Below the pieces are notes generated by a model, which worked only from the letters and a program-made list of their open reading frames with translations, searched no databases and was not told the origin of the DNA. From Chitinophagaceae bacterium (GTDB lineage Bacteria; Bacteroidota; Bacteroidia; Chitinophagales; Chitinophagaceae), in the NCBI GenBank assembly GCA_947447825.1, contig CANFLL010000012.1:1-59164 (forward strand): a stretch of DNA of 59,164 bases, given 5' to 3'. This document shows, one piece after another, positions 50,091-58,930 of the stretch. The translations under genes and the position numbers were made by a program. The first letter of the stretch is position 1; every line of letters begins with the position of its first letter.

Positions 50091-50843
50091 ATGAAAAAGA
50101 CATCGCTCATTATCGCAACAACAATCGTTGCAGTCTCTATCAATGCGCAGGAAGTGAAAAAGGTAGCTGCTCCAAAAGTAGCCGCAAAACCAGCAGTTGC
50201 TGCAAAGCCAATAGCAACTGTCACAGCTTTTAAAACCAATACAGATACTGCTAGTTATGGTATCGGTGTTCGTATCGCTCAAAATTTAAAGTCACAAGGA
50301 TTTGATGGTGTGAACCAAGAATTATTGAAGAGAGCTATTGGTGATGTTTTGCAAAATAAAACATTGGCAATCCCAGATTCATTGATAGATGCTAGTTTAG
50401 AAGCTTATCATAAGAAAGCCATGGATGCGAAATCATCTGTTGCTAAAAAGGAAGGGGCTGATTTTTTGGCAGCTAATGCAAAACGAAAGGGAGTGGTTGT
50501 ATTGCCTGATGGTTTGCAATATGAAGTGATTAAAGCAGGTAGCGACACAACTCATCCTTTGTTGACAGATAAAGTAAAATGTCATTATCACGGCACTTTG
50601 ATTAACGGAAAAGTATTTGATAGCTCTGTAGATAGGGGAGAACCTATCACATTCCCTTTAAATGGTGTTATCAAAGGTTGGCAAGAAGCAGTGCAGTTGA
50701 TGACTGTAGGTAGCAAATGGAAGCTAGTAATACCTTCCGATTTAGCTTATGGCGATCAACAAGCAGGCCCTAGCATTGCACCAGGTTCTACATTGATATT
50801 CACAGTTGAATTATTAGGAATAGAGAAAGGAGATAGTAAATAA
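50091..50843 (+). CDS. Periplasmic FKBP-type peptidyl-prolyl isomerase
   Basis: A 250-residue protein with a signal peptide (MKKTSLIIATTIVAVSINAQ), an Ala/Lys/Pro-rich linker (20-50), an FKBP N-terminal dimerisation domain (about 55-140; TASYGIGVRIAQNLKSQG, LIDASLEAYHKKAMDAK) and a C-terminal FKBP domain. The active-site strands are VKCHYHGTLINGKVFDSSVD, FPLNGVIKGWQEAV and LAYGDQQAGPSIAPGSTLIF. It resembles MIP/FkpA folding factors of the envelope. It is cotranscribed with argH by position (21 bp gap) although unrelated to arginine synthesis, and a terminator follows. Confidence 0.94.
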   Translation: MKKTSLIIATTIVAVSINAQEVKKVAAPKVAAKPAVAAKPIATVTAFKTNTDTASYGIGVRIAQNLKSQGFDGVNQELLKRAIGDVLQNKTLAIPDSLIDASLEAYHKKAMDAKSSVAKKEGADFLAANAKRKGVVVLPDGLQYEVIKAGSDTTHPLLTDKVKCHYHGTLINGKVFDSSVDRGEPITFPLNGVIKGWQEAVQLMTVGSKWKLVIPSDLAYGDQQAGPSIAPGSTLIFTVELLGIEKGDSK

Positions 50844-50864
50844 TTACGCAATATAAAATTTCAG

Positions 50865-50891
50865 AAAGGCTGTCTCAAAAGGGCAGCCTTT
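50865..50891 (+). terminator. Terminator at the end of the arginine-FKBP operon
   Basis: Perfect 8-bp stem aaaggctg/cagccttt (50865-50872, 50884-50891) with an 11-nt loop, followed by tttcta. It is the same aggctgtct-type hairpin sequence as the E2 terminator at 22176. Confidence 0.85.
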
Positions 50892-51081
50892 TCTATTTAG
50901 GCATTGGTTACGTATATTTATTTTGAGTTCAATATATTGTCAGTGTGCTTATGTTGTTAAAATGAGTTTAATCACCATTTTTAAAGCTTTTCCAAACAAA
51001 TTAACATAAAAGCCCTATTTACCCCAAAATAAAGACTTATAGAAGCGACAACTTTATTTTACAATTGGAAGGGGAGAAGCA

Positions 51082-51384
51082 TTATATAGTTCTGATTAAT
51101 GAACCACTTTCTTTTCGGAGTTCTGTTTTCCCTTTTGTAGTTTTAACTAAAATATCTGCACCAGAAAATTTAGCACCCATTGCATCTCCGTTACCAATTG
51201 TCCTTATTAAAGAGCCACTTTCTTTACGAAGTTCTACTTTCCCTTTTACTGTAGTAACCAGAATCAAAGTTCCATCATTATTGATGTCTGCATCAATAGC
51301 ATCTCCATTCCCTATAGTTCTTATCAATGAACCACTGTCTTTTCGAAGTTCAACTTTACCGTTGTTTACTTTTAAAATATTCAT
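51082..51384 (-). CDS. Small three-repeat beta protein of unknown function
   Basis: About 100 residues from ATG 51384 (MNILKVNNGKVELRK); the ORF extends upstream, but that part has no codon-like character. The protein is nearly all repeat: G-K-V-E-L-R-K-(D/E)-S-G-S-L-I-R-T-I occurs three times at 37- and 39-residue spacing, with N-G-D-A linkers between. The pattern resembles beta-propeller blades or WG-type repeats, but three are too few for a closed propeller, so it may assemble as an oligomer or be a fragment. The DNA repeats match closely, suggesting recent duplication. It has no signal peptide. Confidence 0.6.
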   Translation of the reverse strand: MNILKVNNGKVELRKDSGSLIRTIGNGDAIDADINNDGTLILVTTVKGKVELRKESGSLIRTIGNGDAMGAKFSGADILVKTTKGKTELRKESGSLIRTI

Positions 51385-51722
51385 TTTATGTAAGTTTAAA
51401 ATATGATTCCCATTTGTTGTAGTAATATGAAACCAAATGTAATGTATACAGAGATGAAGTCTCAAGAAAATAGTGGAGAAACCTTATGTAAATAAAGATT
51501 AAACTTGTGGAAGAATACCGCTAACTATGGGAGGCAGGTCATATAATAAACAAACGCGCTAAAACCATTCCATCACCAACCTATTACTGTTAGTCCTATT
51601 TCAATAGTATGATTCACACAAGCATCACATTCGCATTTCTACTACTTGGAGGAGGTAGCTGGAGGGTTTTAAATTAACAATAACACATTAAATAACCACT
51701 TATCACTAACCACTAATAGTCT
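51385..51722. other. Intergenic region between the repeat protein and hsdR
   Basis: No gene. The last part before the hsdR end is heptamer-like (aaccact, tatcact, aaccact, near 51690-51715). The rest is AT-rich and unstructured. Confidence 0.45.
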
Positions 51723-54700
51723 TTAAACCATTCCACCCACACCCTTGAACTTCTCAATAAATGCCGTCAACTTTTGAAAAACACGTTGCTTCTTTGTCAG
51801 ATATTGAGGGTTTAATGGACTCATTTTGGGTAATAGTGCATTCAATTCTGTTCCATTCTCACTAGCAAATTCACGCTTTAAGGATGTGGCTATGTATCGC
51901 TTTGCTTCTGCCTCATTTAAGTTCTCCTCTTTGATGAGTTCCGATACCTCCAATTGCTGTTTACGTTGTGCATAAGAAAAGAAGGCATCAATAATGCTCG
52001 ATTTGTCTTTAATGGTGTCGAGGTCTGTTTCATTAATAAAATCAACTACTAAACTTTCCTTTGCACGATTACCTACACTAGCACGAATAACCCTACGAAT
52101 CTCTTCTACCAACGCAACTTTATCAGAAGTGTTTTTATGGTTTTCAAATATCAGTTCAAGAATATAATCGAGATTTATCTCTTGCGATTTAAGTAAGTCT
52201 ATCTCAAACACTACATCATCCCAATCTATTGTTGATTCTTCTGCTGCTTTCCCACTTTTCTGGTGCCTCAACCAATCCCGAATATCATTATAAGTGGAGC
52301 GATAATCCTGAACAGTGCGTTCCTTAAGCAATTCAATCTTTTGCATGGCAGCTAGTTCGCCATCAGTCACAAAATGAGTCTCTTTAAATGCTTCAATAGC
52401 TTCCGCATCATTTGCATCTATTGCCTGAAGTGCTTTCAGGTTGGTAAATTCATCGTAATTCTGCAATATGTTTTCTACACGCAAATACTCTCCAAATAGT
52501 TTTGAGAACTCTTTTTTATCTTTCTCGGTTACTATTTCATCGGGGTTAGGGAACTTTTCATTCAATTCTTTTACAACCTCATTATATCCTCTCCGTGCCT
52601 CCCCAGTAATAATATCTGTAAAGCCTTCCAGATATTCTTTGTAACTCTTTTCAAGCACTACGTTTTTAGTGCTACTATCTCCAAACAGCGTAATGGCTTC
52701 TACAGTAGCATTTTCTAAATTCCTGAAAGTAACAATATTACCAAAGGTTTTAGTAGCATCATAAATACGATTAGTACGAGAAAAAGCTTGAATTAAACCG
52801 TGATAACGCAGATTCTTATCAACAAATAAGGTATTAAGAGTGGGTGCATCAAAGCCCGTAAGAAACATACCCACTACAATGATAAGGTCAATTTCTTTGC
52901 TCTTTACACGTTTGGCTAGGTCGCGATAGTAATTCTGAAACTCTTTACTGTCAACGCCATAACTGGTTTTAAACATTACATTATAGTCATTGATAGCTTT
53001 AGTCAAAAACTCTTTTGCACTGCTATCCATGGCCGTGGGTTCAAAGGTTTCATCGGGTATTTCACCTATTGCATTTTGCTCTTCATTAGCCGCAAAAGAA
53101 AAGATAGTGGCTATTTTTAGTGGCTTATCACTGTCTTTTTGCAAGCTGTTCAATTCCTCATAATAACTTTTTGCAGCATCCACACTACTCACGGCAAACA
53201 TGGCGTTAAATCCTTTGTTGCTTCCCTGATTCCGATGGGTTTTAATCCTGAAATTCTGTAGAATGTAGGTAGATATTTCTTTAATACGAGCAGGATGCAG
53301 AAAGGCTTTTTTGTTTTCTGCTGCACTCAGCTTTTTCTCATCTTGTTCCGTTTCTATATCCTTAAACTTAGGCCTTACATTATTATAGTCAACCTTAAAC
53401 TTCAGCACTTTATCATCCCTGATGGCATCAGTAATTACGTAGGAATGTAATTCGCTGCCAAATACACTTGCCGTAGTGTCTGCTCCTAAAGCATTTTCTG
53501 GAAAGATGGGTGTGCCTGTAAAACCAAATTGATAAAACTTTTTAAACTTCTTATTCAAGTTCTTTTGCGCTTCGCCAAATTGTGAGCGATGTGCCTCGTC
53601 AAAAATGAACACCACTTGCTTTTGATAAATGGCTAAGTCACCCTCCGTTTTCATGAGGTTATTCAGTTTCTGAATGGTGGTAACGATAATCTTATTATCA
53701 TCCTTCTCAATATTCCGCTTTAAACCAGCCGTACTATCCGATCCATTTACACTATCGGGAGAGAATCGTTGGTATTCTTTCATCGTCTGAAAGTCCAGAT
53801 CTTTTCTATCTACTACAAAGAATACCTTATCGATAAAATCGAGTTGTATGGCTAAACGAGCCGCTTTAAAACTAGTGAGTGTTTTACCCGATCCTGTGGT
53901 GTGCCAGATATACCCCCCACCGCCCGCTTTAGACCAACTTTTAGATTGAAACGAACTTGCTATTTTCCATAGTATTCTTTCTGTTGCTGCTATCTGATAG
54001 GGTCGCATCACCAGCAATGTATCACTCGTATCAAAAACCGAATAGGTGAGTAGCACATTTAAAAGGGTTTGTTTCTGAAAATAGGTTGCCGTAAAGTCCT
54101 TTAGGTCTTTAATCAAGGAATTATCCGCCTTTGCCCAGTTCATGGTAAAGTCGAAGTTGTTTTTATTCCGGTCAACGGTGTTGGCAAAATAACGACTGTC
54201 AGTACCGTTCGAGATTACAAATAGCTGTATGTATTTATACAGTGAGTTGCTACTATTAAAACTCTCTTTAGTATAACGATGAACTTGGTTGAAGGCTTCA
54301 CGGATAGCAATCCCACGCTTTTTTAGCTCTACTTGAACCAAAGGCAACCCATTTACCAGTATGGTTACATCATAACGATTGGTATGTGTGCCTTTCTGTT
54401 CAAATTGTTTAATTACCTGTACTTTGTTGCGGGCAATATTCTTTTTATCTACCAAGTAGATGTTTTGGATATGCCCATCATCAAAAACAAAGTCATGAAT
54501 ATAATTGTCGTGTATTTTCCTTGTTTTTTCTATCAAGTTATCACTTGGTTTGTCCAGATATTCCTCCACATATCTTGCCCATTCACCATTGGTAAACACC
54601 ATATTGTTCAATGCCTCAAGCTGCACCCGTACATTAGCCAACATAGCTTCGGGCGTAGTAATGCTAGCAGGATGCTCATAACCCTGATTAATCAAGTCCC

Positions 54701-54830
54701 TAATAAATTCATGTTCCAAAGCCGCTTCTGTTTGATAGGCAGCAGGCGTTTCATTAACTTCCGAGTACTTGGTATATTTATCAAGAACAATGAAATTGTT
54801 TGTTTCTGCGATGGTTGTATATTCTTTCAT
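51723..54830 (-). CDS. hsdR: Type I restriction enzyme, R (endonuclease/translocase) subunit
   Basis: A 1035-residue motor/nuclease subunit. The N-terminal PD-(D/E)xK nuclease is visible as [20 protein letters not shown] (Asp, then Glu-x-Lys). The helicase domains have [20 protein letters not shown] (Walker A), [13 protein letters not shown] (DEAH), [10 protein letters not shown] (motif III) and a later [20 protein letters not shown], with the region around [10 protein letters not shown] as motif VI. The C-terminal helical domain (about 700-1035) contacts the methylase core. The length is usual for the EcoR124-like family. It is the last gene of the minus-strand hsd locus. Confidence 0.95.
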   Translation of the reverse strand: MKEYTTIAETNNFIVLDKYTKYSEVNETPAAYQTEAALEHEFIRDLINQGYEHPASITTPEAMLANVRVQLEALNNMVFTNGEWARYVEEYLDKPSDNLIEKTRKIHDNYIHDFVFDDGHIQNIYLVDKKNIARNKVQVIKQFEQKGTHTNRYDVTILVNGLPLVQVELKKRGIAIREAFNQVHRYTKESFNSSNSLYKYIQLFVISNGTDSRYFANTVDRNKNNFDFTMNWAKADNSLIKDLKDFTATYFQKQTLLNVLLTYSVFDTSDTLLVMRPYQIAATERILWKIASSFQSKSWSKAGGGGYIWHTTGSGKTLTSFKAARLAIQLDFIDKVFFVVDRKDLDFQTMKEYQRFSPDSVNGSDSTAGLKRNIEKDDNKIIVTTIQKLNNLMKTEGDLAIYQKQVVFIFDEAHRSQFGEAQKNLNKKFKKFYQFGFTGTPIFPENALGADTTASVFGSELHSYVITDAIRDDKVLKFKVDYNNVRPKFKDIETEQDEKKLSAAENKKAFLHPARIKEISTYILQNFRIKTHRNQGSNKGFNAMFAVSSVDAAKSYYEELNSLQKDSDKPLKIATIFSFAANEEQNAIGEIPDETFEPTAMDSSAKEFLTKAINDYNVMFKTSYGVDSKEFQNYYRDLAKRVKSKEIDLIIVVGMFLTGFDAPTLNTLFVDKNLRYHGLIQAFSRTNRIYDATKTFGNIVTFRNLENATVEAITLFGDSSTKNVVLEKSYKEYLEGFTDIITGEARRGYNEVVKELNEKFPNPDEIVTEKDKKEFSKLFGEYLRVENILQNYDEFTNLKALQAIDANDAEAIEAFKETHFVTDGELAAMQKIELLKERTVQDYRSTYNDIRDWLRHQKSGKAAEESTIDWDDVVFEIDLLKSQEINLDYILELIFENHKNTSDKVALVEEIRRVIRASVGNRAKESLVVDFINETDLDTIKDKSSIIDAFFSYAQRKQQLEVSELIKEENLNEAEAKRYIATSLKREFASENGTELNALLPKMSPLNPQYLTKKQRVFQKLTAFIEKFKGVGGMV

Positions 54831-54848
54831 TTGTATTAATTTTCTTTT

Positions 54849-55084
54849 GTCTGAATCAGGATGTTAATTGTCTGAATTAGGATTTTTAGGATTAAAGGAT
54901 TATATGATTAAACTCTCCAATCCTATCATCCTCCCATCCTAATGTCTGAATTAAGATTTGTAGGATTTAGGGATTTTAAGATTATATTATGCAATCTTAC
55001 AATCTTAATAGTACCTAATCCTTTCTTTTTAATACCCCAATTTTAATCCTCTAATCTTTAAATCCTAAGAATCTTAATTCAGAC
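54849..55084. repeat. gtctgaatta inverted-repeat element(s) between hsdR and the GxxExxY gene
   Basis: A full element at 54944-55084 has the left arm gtctgaattaagattt and the right arm aatcttaattcagac, complementary for about 25 bp with few mismatches. Its right end overlaps the GxxExxY stop codon by one base. Two more gtctgaat(c/t)agg starts at 54849 and 54870 form a partial copy. The interior is AT-rich with aatcct words. Confidence 0.75.
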
Positions 55085-55482
55085 TATTTCCCTTTGAAAT
55101 CTTTGTTTTCAGGGTGGTTTACGTTATACACTCTTTTAAATTCTAAACTTTTTGAACCAAAATTTATCAGCAAGCCAATGGGTAAATTATAGGCTTGACA
55201 ATAATTCATTGCTTGTGCCAAATGCACATCTTCCAATTTTATTAATGCTTTCAGTTCCACCATTATCAAGTCTTCCACAAAAAAGTCCACACGCCTTGTT
55301 CCAATATCAATTCCTTCATAGAAGATAGTCATTTCCATTTCTCGACTAAAACCCAAACCCTGCTTTTGAAATTCAATTGCCAATGCCCGCTGATAAATCA
55401 CTTCCTGAAACCCGTTGCCAAGCGTGGTATGTACTTTCATTGCACTACCAATTATTTTGTGTGTCAACTCATCGTGTTTCAT
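55084..55482 (-). CDS. GxxExxY protein (PDDEXK_3 nuclease-like)
   Basis: A 132-residue member of the PDDEXK_3 family. The defining motif is GNGFQEVIYQRAL (G-x-x-E-x-x-Y), followed by the putative nuclease core DFFVEDLIMVELKAL (Asp, then Glu-x-Lys) and QAMNYCQAYNLPIGLLINFG (conserved Q-x-x-x-Y and INFG). The function is unproven; it is a probable nuclease or decayed nuclease. It sits inside the hsd locus between hsdS and hsdR, bounded on both sides by gtctgaatta inverted-repeat elements, so it may have arrived independently of the restriction genes. Confidence 0.9.
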   Translation of the reverse strand: MKHDELTHKIIGSAMKVHTTLGNGFQEVIYQRALAIEFQKQGLGFSREMEMTIFYEGIDIGTRRVDFFVEDLIMVELKALIKLEDVHLAQAMNYCQAYNLPIGLLINFGSKSLEFKRVYNVNHPENKDFKGK

Positions 55483-55516
55483 AATTGTATTTTTTGTCTT
55501 AATTAAGATTTTTTTT

Positions 55517-55695
55517 GTCTGAATTAAGATTTTTAGGATTTAAAGATTATAAGATTACACTACACTACACTACACTACACTACACTACACTACACAATCT
55601 CATAATCCTTATAGTGTATGTAATATTCATCCTTTCTTTTTAATACTCCCATTTTAATCCTTTAATCCTCCAATCCTAAAAATCCTAATTCAGAC
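55517..55695. repeat. gtctgaatta inverted-repeat element between the GxxExxY gene and hsdS, with TACAC microsatellite
   Basis: The left arm gtctgaattaagattttta at 55517 pairs with the right arm aatcctaattcagac ending at 55695. The loop contains eight perfect tacac units at 55556-55595. The right end lies 17 bp before the hsdS stop codon. Confidence 0.75.
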
Positions 55696-55711
55696 AACCT
55701 CCCTAAACACC

Positions 55712-56929
55712 CTAAAACCTCAGCAACCTATCCCTATAATATTCATACTGCTTTTTCCGTAGCTCAATCTCTTTTGGCAACCCTTCACTGATAGAAGTAG
55801 TAAGGATGTCAAATTTGTCAAGTATGGAAACGATACGTTCTTGTTCTTCTAGTGGAGGGATGGGGATTGTAATTTTTGACAGTGCTGTTCCTGTTGTAGT
55901 AACTCTAGTTGTCATATTACTAGTTCTAATAATCTCTTTTCTAATGTCGTTAGAAGTAAAACAGTAAGCGCAATACTCTGGTAATAATAAACTTGTAATA
56001 GGTCTAGCCCTAATTAGAAAACCACTAAAAACACAAATATTTATGTCGGATAATAAAACTGCTGAGTACCCAATTTCGTTTTGAGTTTCAGAAGTTCTTG
56101 TAAAAAAAACATCTCCTTTCTTGCAATTAAATCGTTCAATGTCTGATTTGTTAGTTACAACCTTACCATTGAAAGAATTTTCAAAAAGCTTGTTGTTTTT
56201 AAAAACATCAGTGTAATTTATAATGCTTTCACCACTACCAAAAAATTCCTTTTCTTTATTAATTCCATTTTTAAATTCAAATAATTCCCCCAAACTCTTC
56301 CATTCCACATTACTCCGCACATCTTGAGAATCGGGTGAATCCTGCAAATCCTGATTCAGACAATTAAAATTCAACAACTCCTCCCTATAGTAATTATACT
56401 GCTTTTTACGAGCTGTAAGCTCTGCTGTAAGCTCTGCTGTAAGCTCTGCTGTAAGCTCTGTAAAAGTATCTAATAGACGAACAATTTCTTTTTGAATAGA
56501 GAGCGGTGGAATGGGGATTAGGAGGTAAGCTAAGTCAGACTTATTAACCGCTGGTACGCCACCTTCTTTTTTCAGATTTAAGATTAACTGATTTTCGGAT
56601 TGAAGGAAATAGAAAAGAAACTTATTAATTAATGTTGAATTATCTATTGATTTTAACTTGTAACACAACGGTCCCAGCCAAAATGAATCAGTTTGAAATC
56701 CTACATATCCAATGCCTCCTTGTCCTCGAGACGGAGTTGTAACAGTATCTCCTTCACAATTGCTACTTACACAATAACCAGACCTTGTTGTCCCTGCATT
56801 TATATAATCAAAATTTGTTGGACTTTCTAAAATAACAGGTGGTTTTTGACCAGTATTTATGTCTACCACCTCTCCCAATGTCTTCCACTCCACCTCAACC
56901 CCTTCTAATAAACTATCTAAATGACTCAT
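55712..56929 (-). CDS. hsdS: Type I restriction enzyme, S (specificity) subunit with four TAEL repeats
   Basis: A 405-residue DNA-recognition subunit with two target-recognition domains, TRD1 (about 12-150) and TRD2 (about 200-380). Each is followed by a helical conserved region: IPIPPLSIQKEIVRLLDTF and IPIPPLEEQERIVSILDKF. The first continues into TELTAELTAELTAELTARKK, i.e. four ELTA/TAEL units, then KQYNYYREELL; the second into RKKQYEYYRDRLL. In EcoR124I and its sister enzyme two or three TAEL units change the length of the non-specific spacer of the target, so the unit number here should set the spacer. The target itself cannot be read from sequence. Confidence 0.95.
   Translation of the reverse strand: MSHLDSLLEGVEVEWKTLGEVVDINTGQKPPVILESPTNFDYINAGTTRSGYCVSSNCEGDTVTTPSRGQGGIGYVGFQTDSFWLGPLCYKLKSIDNSTLINKFLFYFLQSENQLILNLKKEGGVPAVNKSDLAYLLIPIPPLSIQKEIVRLLDTFTELTAELTAELTAELTARKKQYNYYREELLNFNCLNQDLQDSPDSQDVRSNVEWKSLGELFEFKNGINKEKEFFGSGESIINYTDVFKNNKLFENSFNGKVVTNKSDIERFNCKKGDVFFTRTSETQNEIGYSAVLLSDINICVFSGFLIRARPITSLLLPEYCAYCFTSNDIRKEIIRTSNMTTRVTTTGTALSKITIPIPPLEEQERIVSILDKFDILTTSISEGLPKEIELRKKQYEYYRDRLLRF
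56412..56459 (-). repeat. 12-bp tandem repeat (gctgtaagctct x4) in hsdS
   Basis: Four perfect 12-bp units coding the TAEL repeats between the two recognition domains. Perfect short repeats of this kind can gain or lose units by slippage without shifting the frame. Confidence 0.95.
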
Positions 56930-56948
56930 ACTTTTATTGTTTATATTG

Positions 56949-57140
56949 TCTGAATCAGGATTAGATTGATTGTAGGATTTTCAAGATTTATTATTCTATC
57001 CTACAAATCCTTTAATCCTGCAAATCCTGATTCAGACATTTTATTCATTTGTCTGAATCAGGATTAGATTGATTGTAGGATTTCCAAGATTTATTTTTCA
57101 ATCCTACAAATCCTAAAATCCTGCAAATCCTGATTCAGAC
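56949..57140. repeat. Two tandem gtctgaatcagg inverted-repeat elements between hsdS and rhuM
   Basis: Element D (56949-57038) and element E (57052-57140) are near-identical. Each starts gtctgaatcaggattag and ends aaatcctgattcagac. The arms are complementary with a short aatcct-rich interior. They are followed by heptamers ttaacca x3 at 57145-57165, just before the rhuM stop codon. Confidence 0.85.
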
Positions 57141-57165
57141 TATCTTAACCATTAACCATTAACCA

Positions 57166-58176
57166 TTATTTCTTTCTACTACCATTTTTTGCTTTTTTCT
57201 CCAATAGCTCAATAGTTTTTAAATATTCTTTTTCTACTGGGCTAAGCGTTTTTGCTTTATACATTTTGTATTCTAAGGCAGCTTTTTCCATTGCAACAGC
57301 ATGTGAAATTTTGCCTGCATTATCGAGTACTTTACGTTTGGTTGAGCCCAATATACTGTCTAGTTCGGTTACATAGTCTGCCATTCGCATCTCACGTTGT
57401 TCTATGGCATTTAATTCCGCTAAATCAAAATAAGCCGAAACCAAATTATTAAGCACTTTCAACTCTTGTTCTGTAAGATAATTTTTAGCAATCATAGCCT
57501 CTGCTTGTGTGGGTTCATCTCCTCTAAAACTTGTTAATCCCGCAAAGGCTTTATCGCTATCAACACGCATATAGATAACCTCACTTGCTGTTTTGCCATG
57601 AGCGGCATAGTGGAGCTTATTTTGAACTATTTTAAAAAATGCCAAACTTTCGTCGCTTTTTGGGTCGTAGTCTGTAGCAGTTGAATATAATTCCAATACC
57701 TGACGATACATTACTTTTTCGCTCGATCGGATATCACGAATACGGTCGAGTAACTCTTTCCAATAATTACCACCGCCAAGGTTTTTAAGGCGTTCATCAT
57801 CCATAGTAAAGCCTTTAACTATATATTCTTTCAATCTATTGGTTGCCCACTGTCTAAAACGAGTCGCAATCTTTGAATTAATTCTATATCCCAAAGCAAT
57901 AATCATATCAAGATTATAATAATCCAAATCTCGCATGACTTCTCTATTTCCTTCATTTTGAACTGTTCGGATTTTCCGAACAGTTGCTTCTGAAGTTAGT
58001 TCTTCGTCTGTATAAATATTTTTAATATGCTCACTTAAAGTCGACTTTGCAGTTTGATAGAGTTCAATGAGTTGCTTTTGAGTCAACCAAACATCTTCAT
58101 TTTCTAAATGAACAGAGAGTTGAAAAAGCCCGTCAGAACTTTTATAAATAATTACTGCCCTTGTTTCTTTGTCCAT
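57166..58176 (-). CDS. RhuM-family (virulence RhuM-like) protein
   Basis: A 336-residue protein. DVWLTQKQLIELYQTAKSTL is a helix-turn-helix-like start. EATVRKIRTVQNEGNREVMR and YNLDMIIALGYRINSKIATR are the strongly conserved RhuM core, followed by FRQWATNRLKEYIVKGFTMD. The C-terminal half is helical with RMADYVTELDSIL. RhuM-type genes are frequent inside type I restriction loci and genomic islands. The Salmonella namesake is a virulence-associated protein, but the biochemical role is unknown; a Fic/KilA-like regulator of the locus is possible. It is located between the hsdM and hsdS genes. Confidence 0.93.
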   Translation of the reverse strand: MDKETRAVIIYKSSDGLFQLSVHLENEDVWLTQKQLIELYQTAKSTLSEHIKNIYTDEELTSEATVRKIRTVQNEGNREVMRDLDYYNLDMIIALGYRINSKIATRFRQWATNRLKEYIVKGFTMDDERLKNLGGGNYWKELLDRIRDIRSSEKVMYRQVLELYSTATDYDPKSDESLAFFKIVQNKLHYAAHGKTASEVIYMRVDSDKAFAGLTSFRGDEPTQAEAMIAKNYLTEQELKVLNNLVSAYFDLAELNAIEQREMRMADYVTELDSILGSTKRKVLDNAGKISHAVAMEKAALEYKMYKAKTLSPVEKEYLKTIELLEKKAKNGSRKK

Positions 58177-58273
58177 ATTTAATTTTATTCAATTTCTTCA
58201 ATAAACATTAGTTTACGAAGATGGTTCCATGTCAATTTTATACGCAGTACGTATACAATTCAATTTGTTTTGA

Positions 58274-58308
58274 AATTAAGTTATTCGAAAATTTCGAATA
58301 ACTTAATT
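58274..58308. repeat. 35-bp perfect palindrome upstream of rhuM
   Basis: 17-bp arms aattaagttattcgaaa and its exact complement around a single central base. It sits 98 bp upstream of the rhuM start. It may be an operator, a cruciform or an mRNA hairpin of the hsdM-rhuM unit. Confidence 0.85.
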
Positions 58309-58338
58309 TTAGCTAATTCATTGTCTTAAACTTTTTTT

Positions 58339-58401
58339 CTACCTCTCCTCAATCTTCCACTCCACCTCAACCCCTTCTAATAACCTATCTAAATGACTCA
58401 T
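58339..58401 (-). pseudogene. Relic of a second hsdS start (20 codons)
   Basis: Reads MSHLDRLLEGVEVEWKIEER then a stop codon. The first 16 codons match the intact hsdS start at 56929 almost exactly (MSHLDSLLEGVEVEWK), including the upstream bases atactttttattgtttat. It is what remains of an earlier or duplicated hsdS gene, with rhuM now inserted between the relic and the intact copy. Confidence 0.85.
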
Positions 58402-58460
58402 ACTTTTTATTGTTTATCCATTACCCTTAATTTCTTTTACAATTTTCTCCATAATCTCGC

Positions 58461-58899
58461 CGTCATTTCGAATGGTTCATCTGGCGCACCAGAAAAAAAA
58501 GTTAATGACGTAAAATTGTAGAGACGGATATTAATCCGTCTTATTTGCAAAGCAAATTGAAAAATTGATTAATCATTTTAAGACGGATTAATATCCGTCT
58601 CTACAGTGTTGAAGAGGCAAACAATCCTCGTCATTGTAACGATAGGAGAAATCTAACCGAAGATAGGAGGCAAAATCATAGCATAAAGACTCCGATATTA
58701 TTCCATAAGATTTCTCCTATCGTTACAATGACGTGGATTTATACGTCCCAGATTTGCCAACTTTTCAGAAGTTGGTAAATCTAAATGTGGCGAGTCTATG
58801 TCCGTTAGATTTGGCAACTTCCAAAAAGTTACCAAATCATAGCTCCACACGTCATTCACATTTTTTTCTGGTGCGCCAGATGAGACATTCGAAATGACG
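58461..58899. repeat. Nested palindromic element, 439 bp
   Basis: The outer inverted repeats 58461-58511 and 58849-58899 (about 51 bp, few mismatches; ctggcgcaccaga core) enclose four further inverted repeats: 58518-58543 with 58580-58605 (gtagagacggat; each arm itself near-palindromic), 58629-58654 with 58708-58733 (26 bp perfect; cgtcattgtaacgatagg), hairpin 58750-58782 and hairpin 58808-58838. There is no ORF. It looks like small palindromic elements accumulated inside one another. Confidence 0.9.
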
Positions 58900-58930
58900 T
58901 TACCAGTTCATAACCACTAACCACTAACAA

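Noticed and set aside
57961..57985. Perfect 11-bp hairpin (aactgttcgga/tccgaacagtt) inside rhuM
   Set aside because: It codes the conserved RhuM core residues and there is no supporting context for regulation, so I treat it as coincidence.
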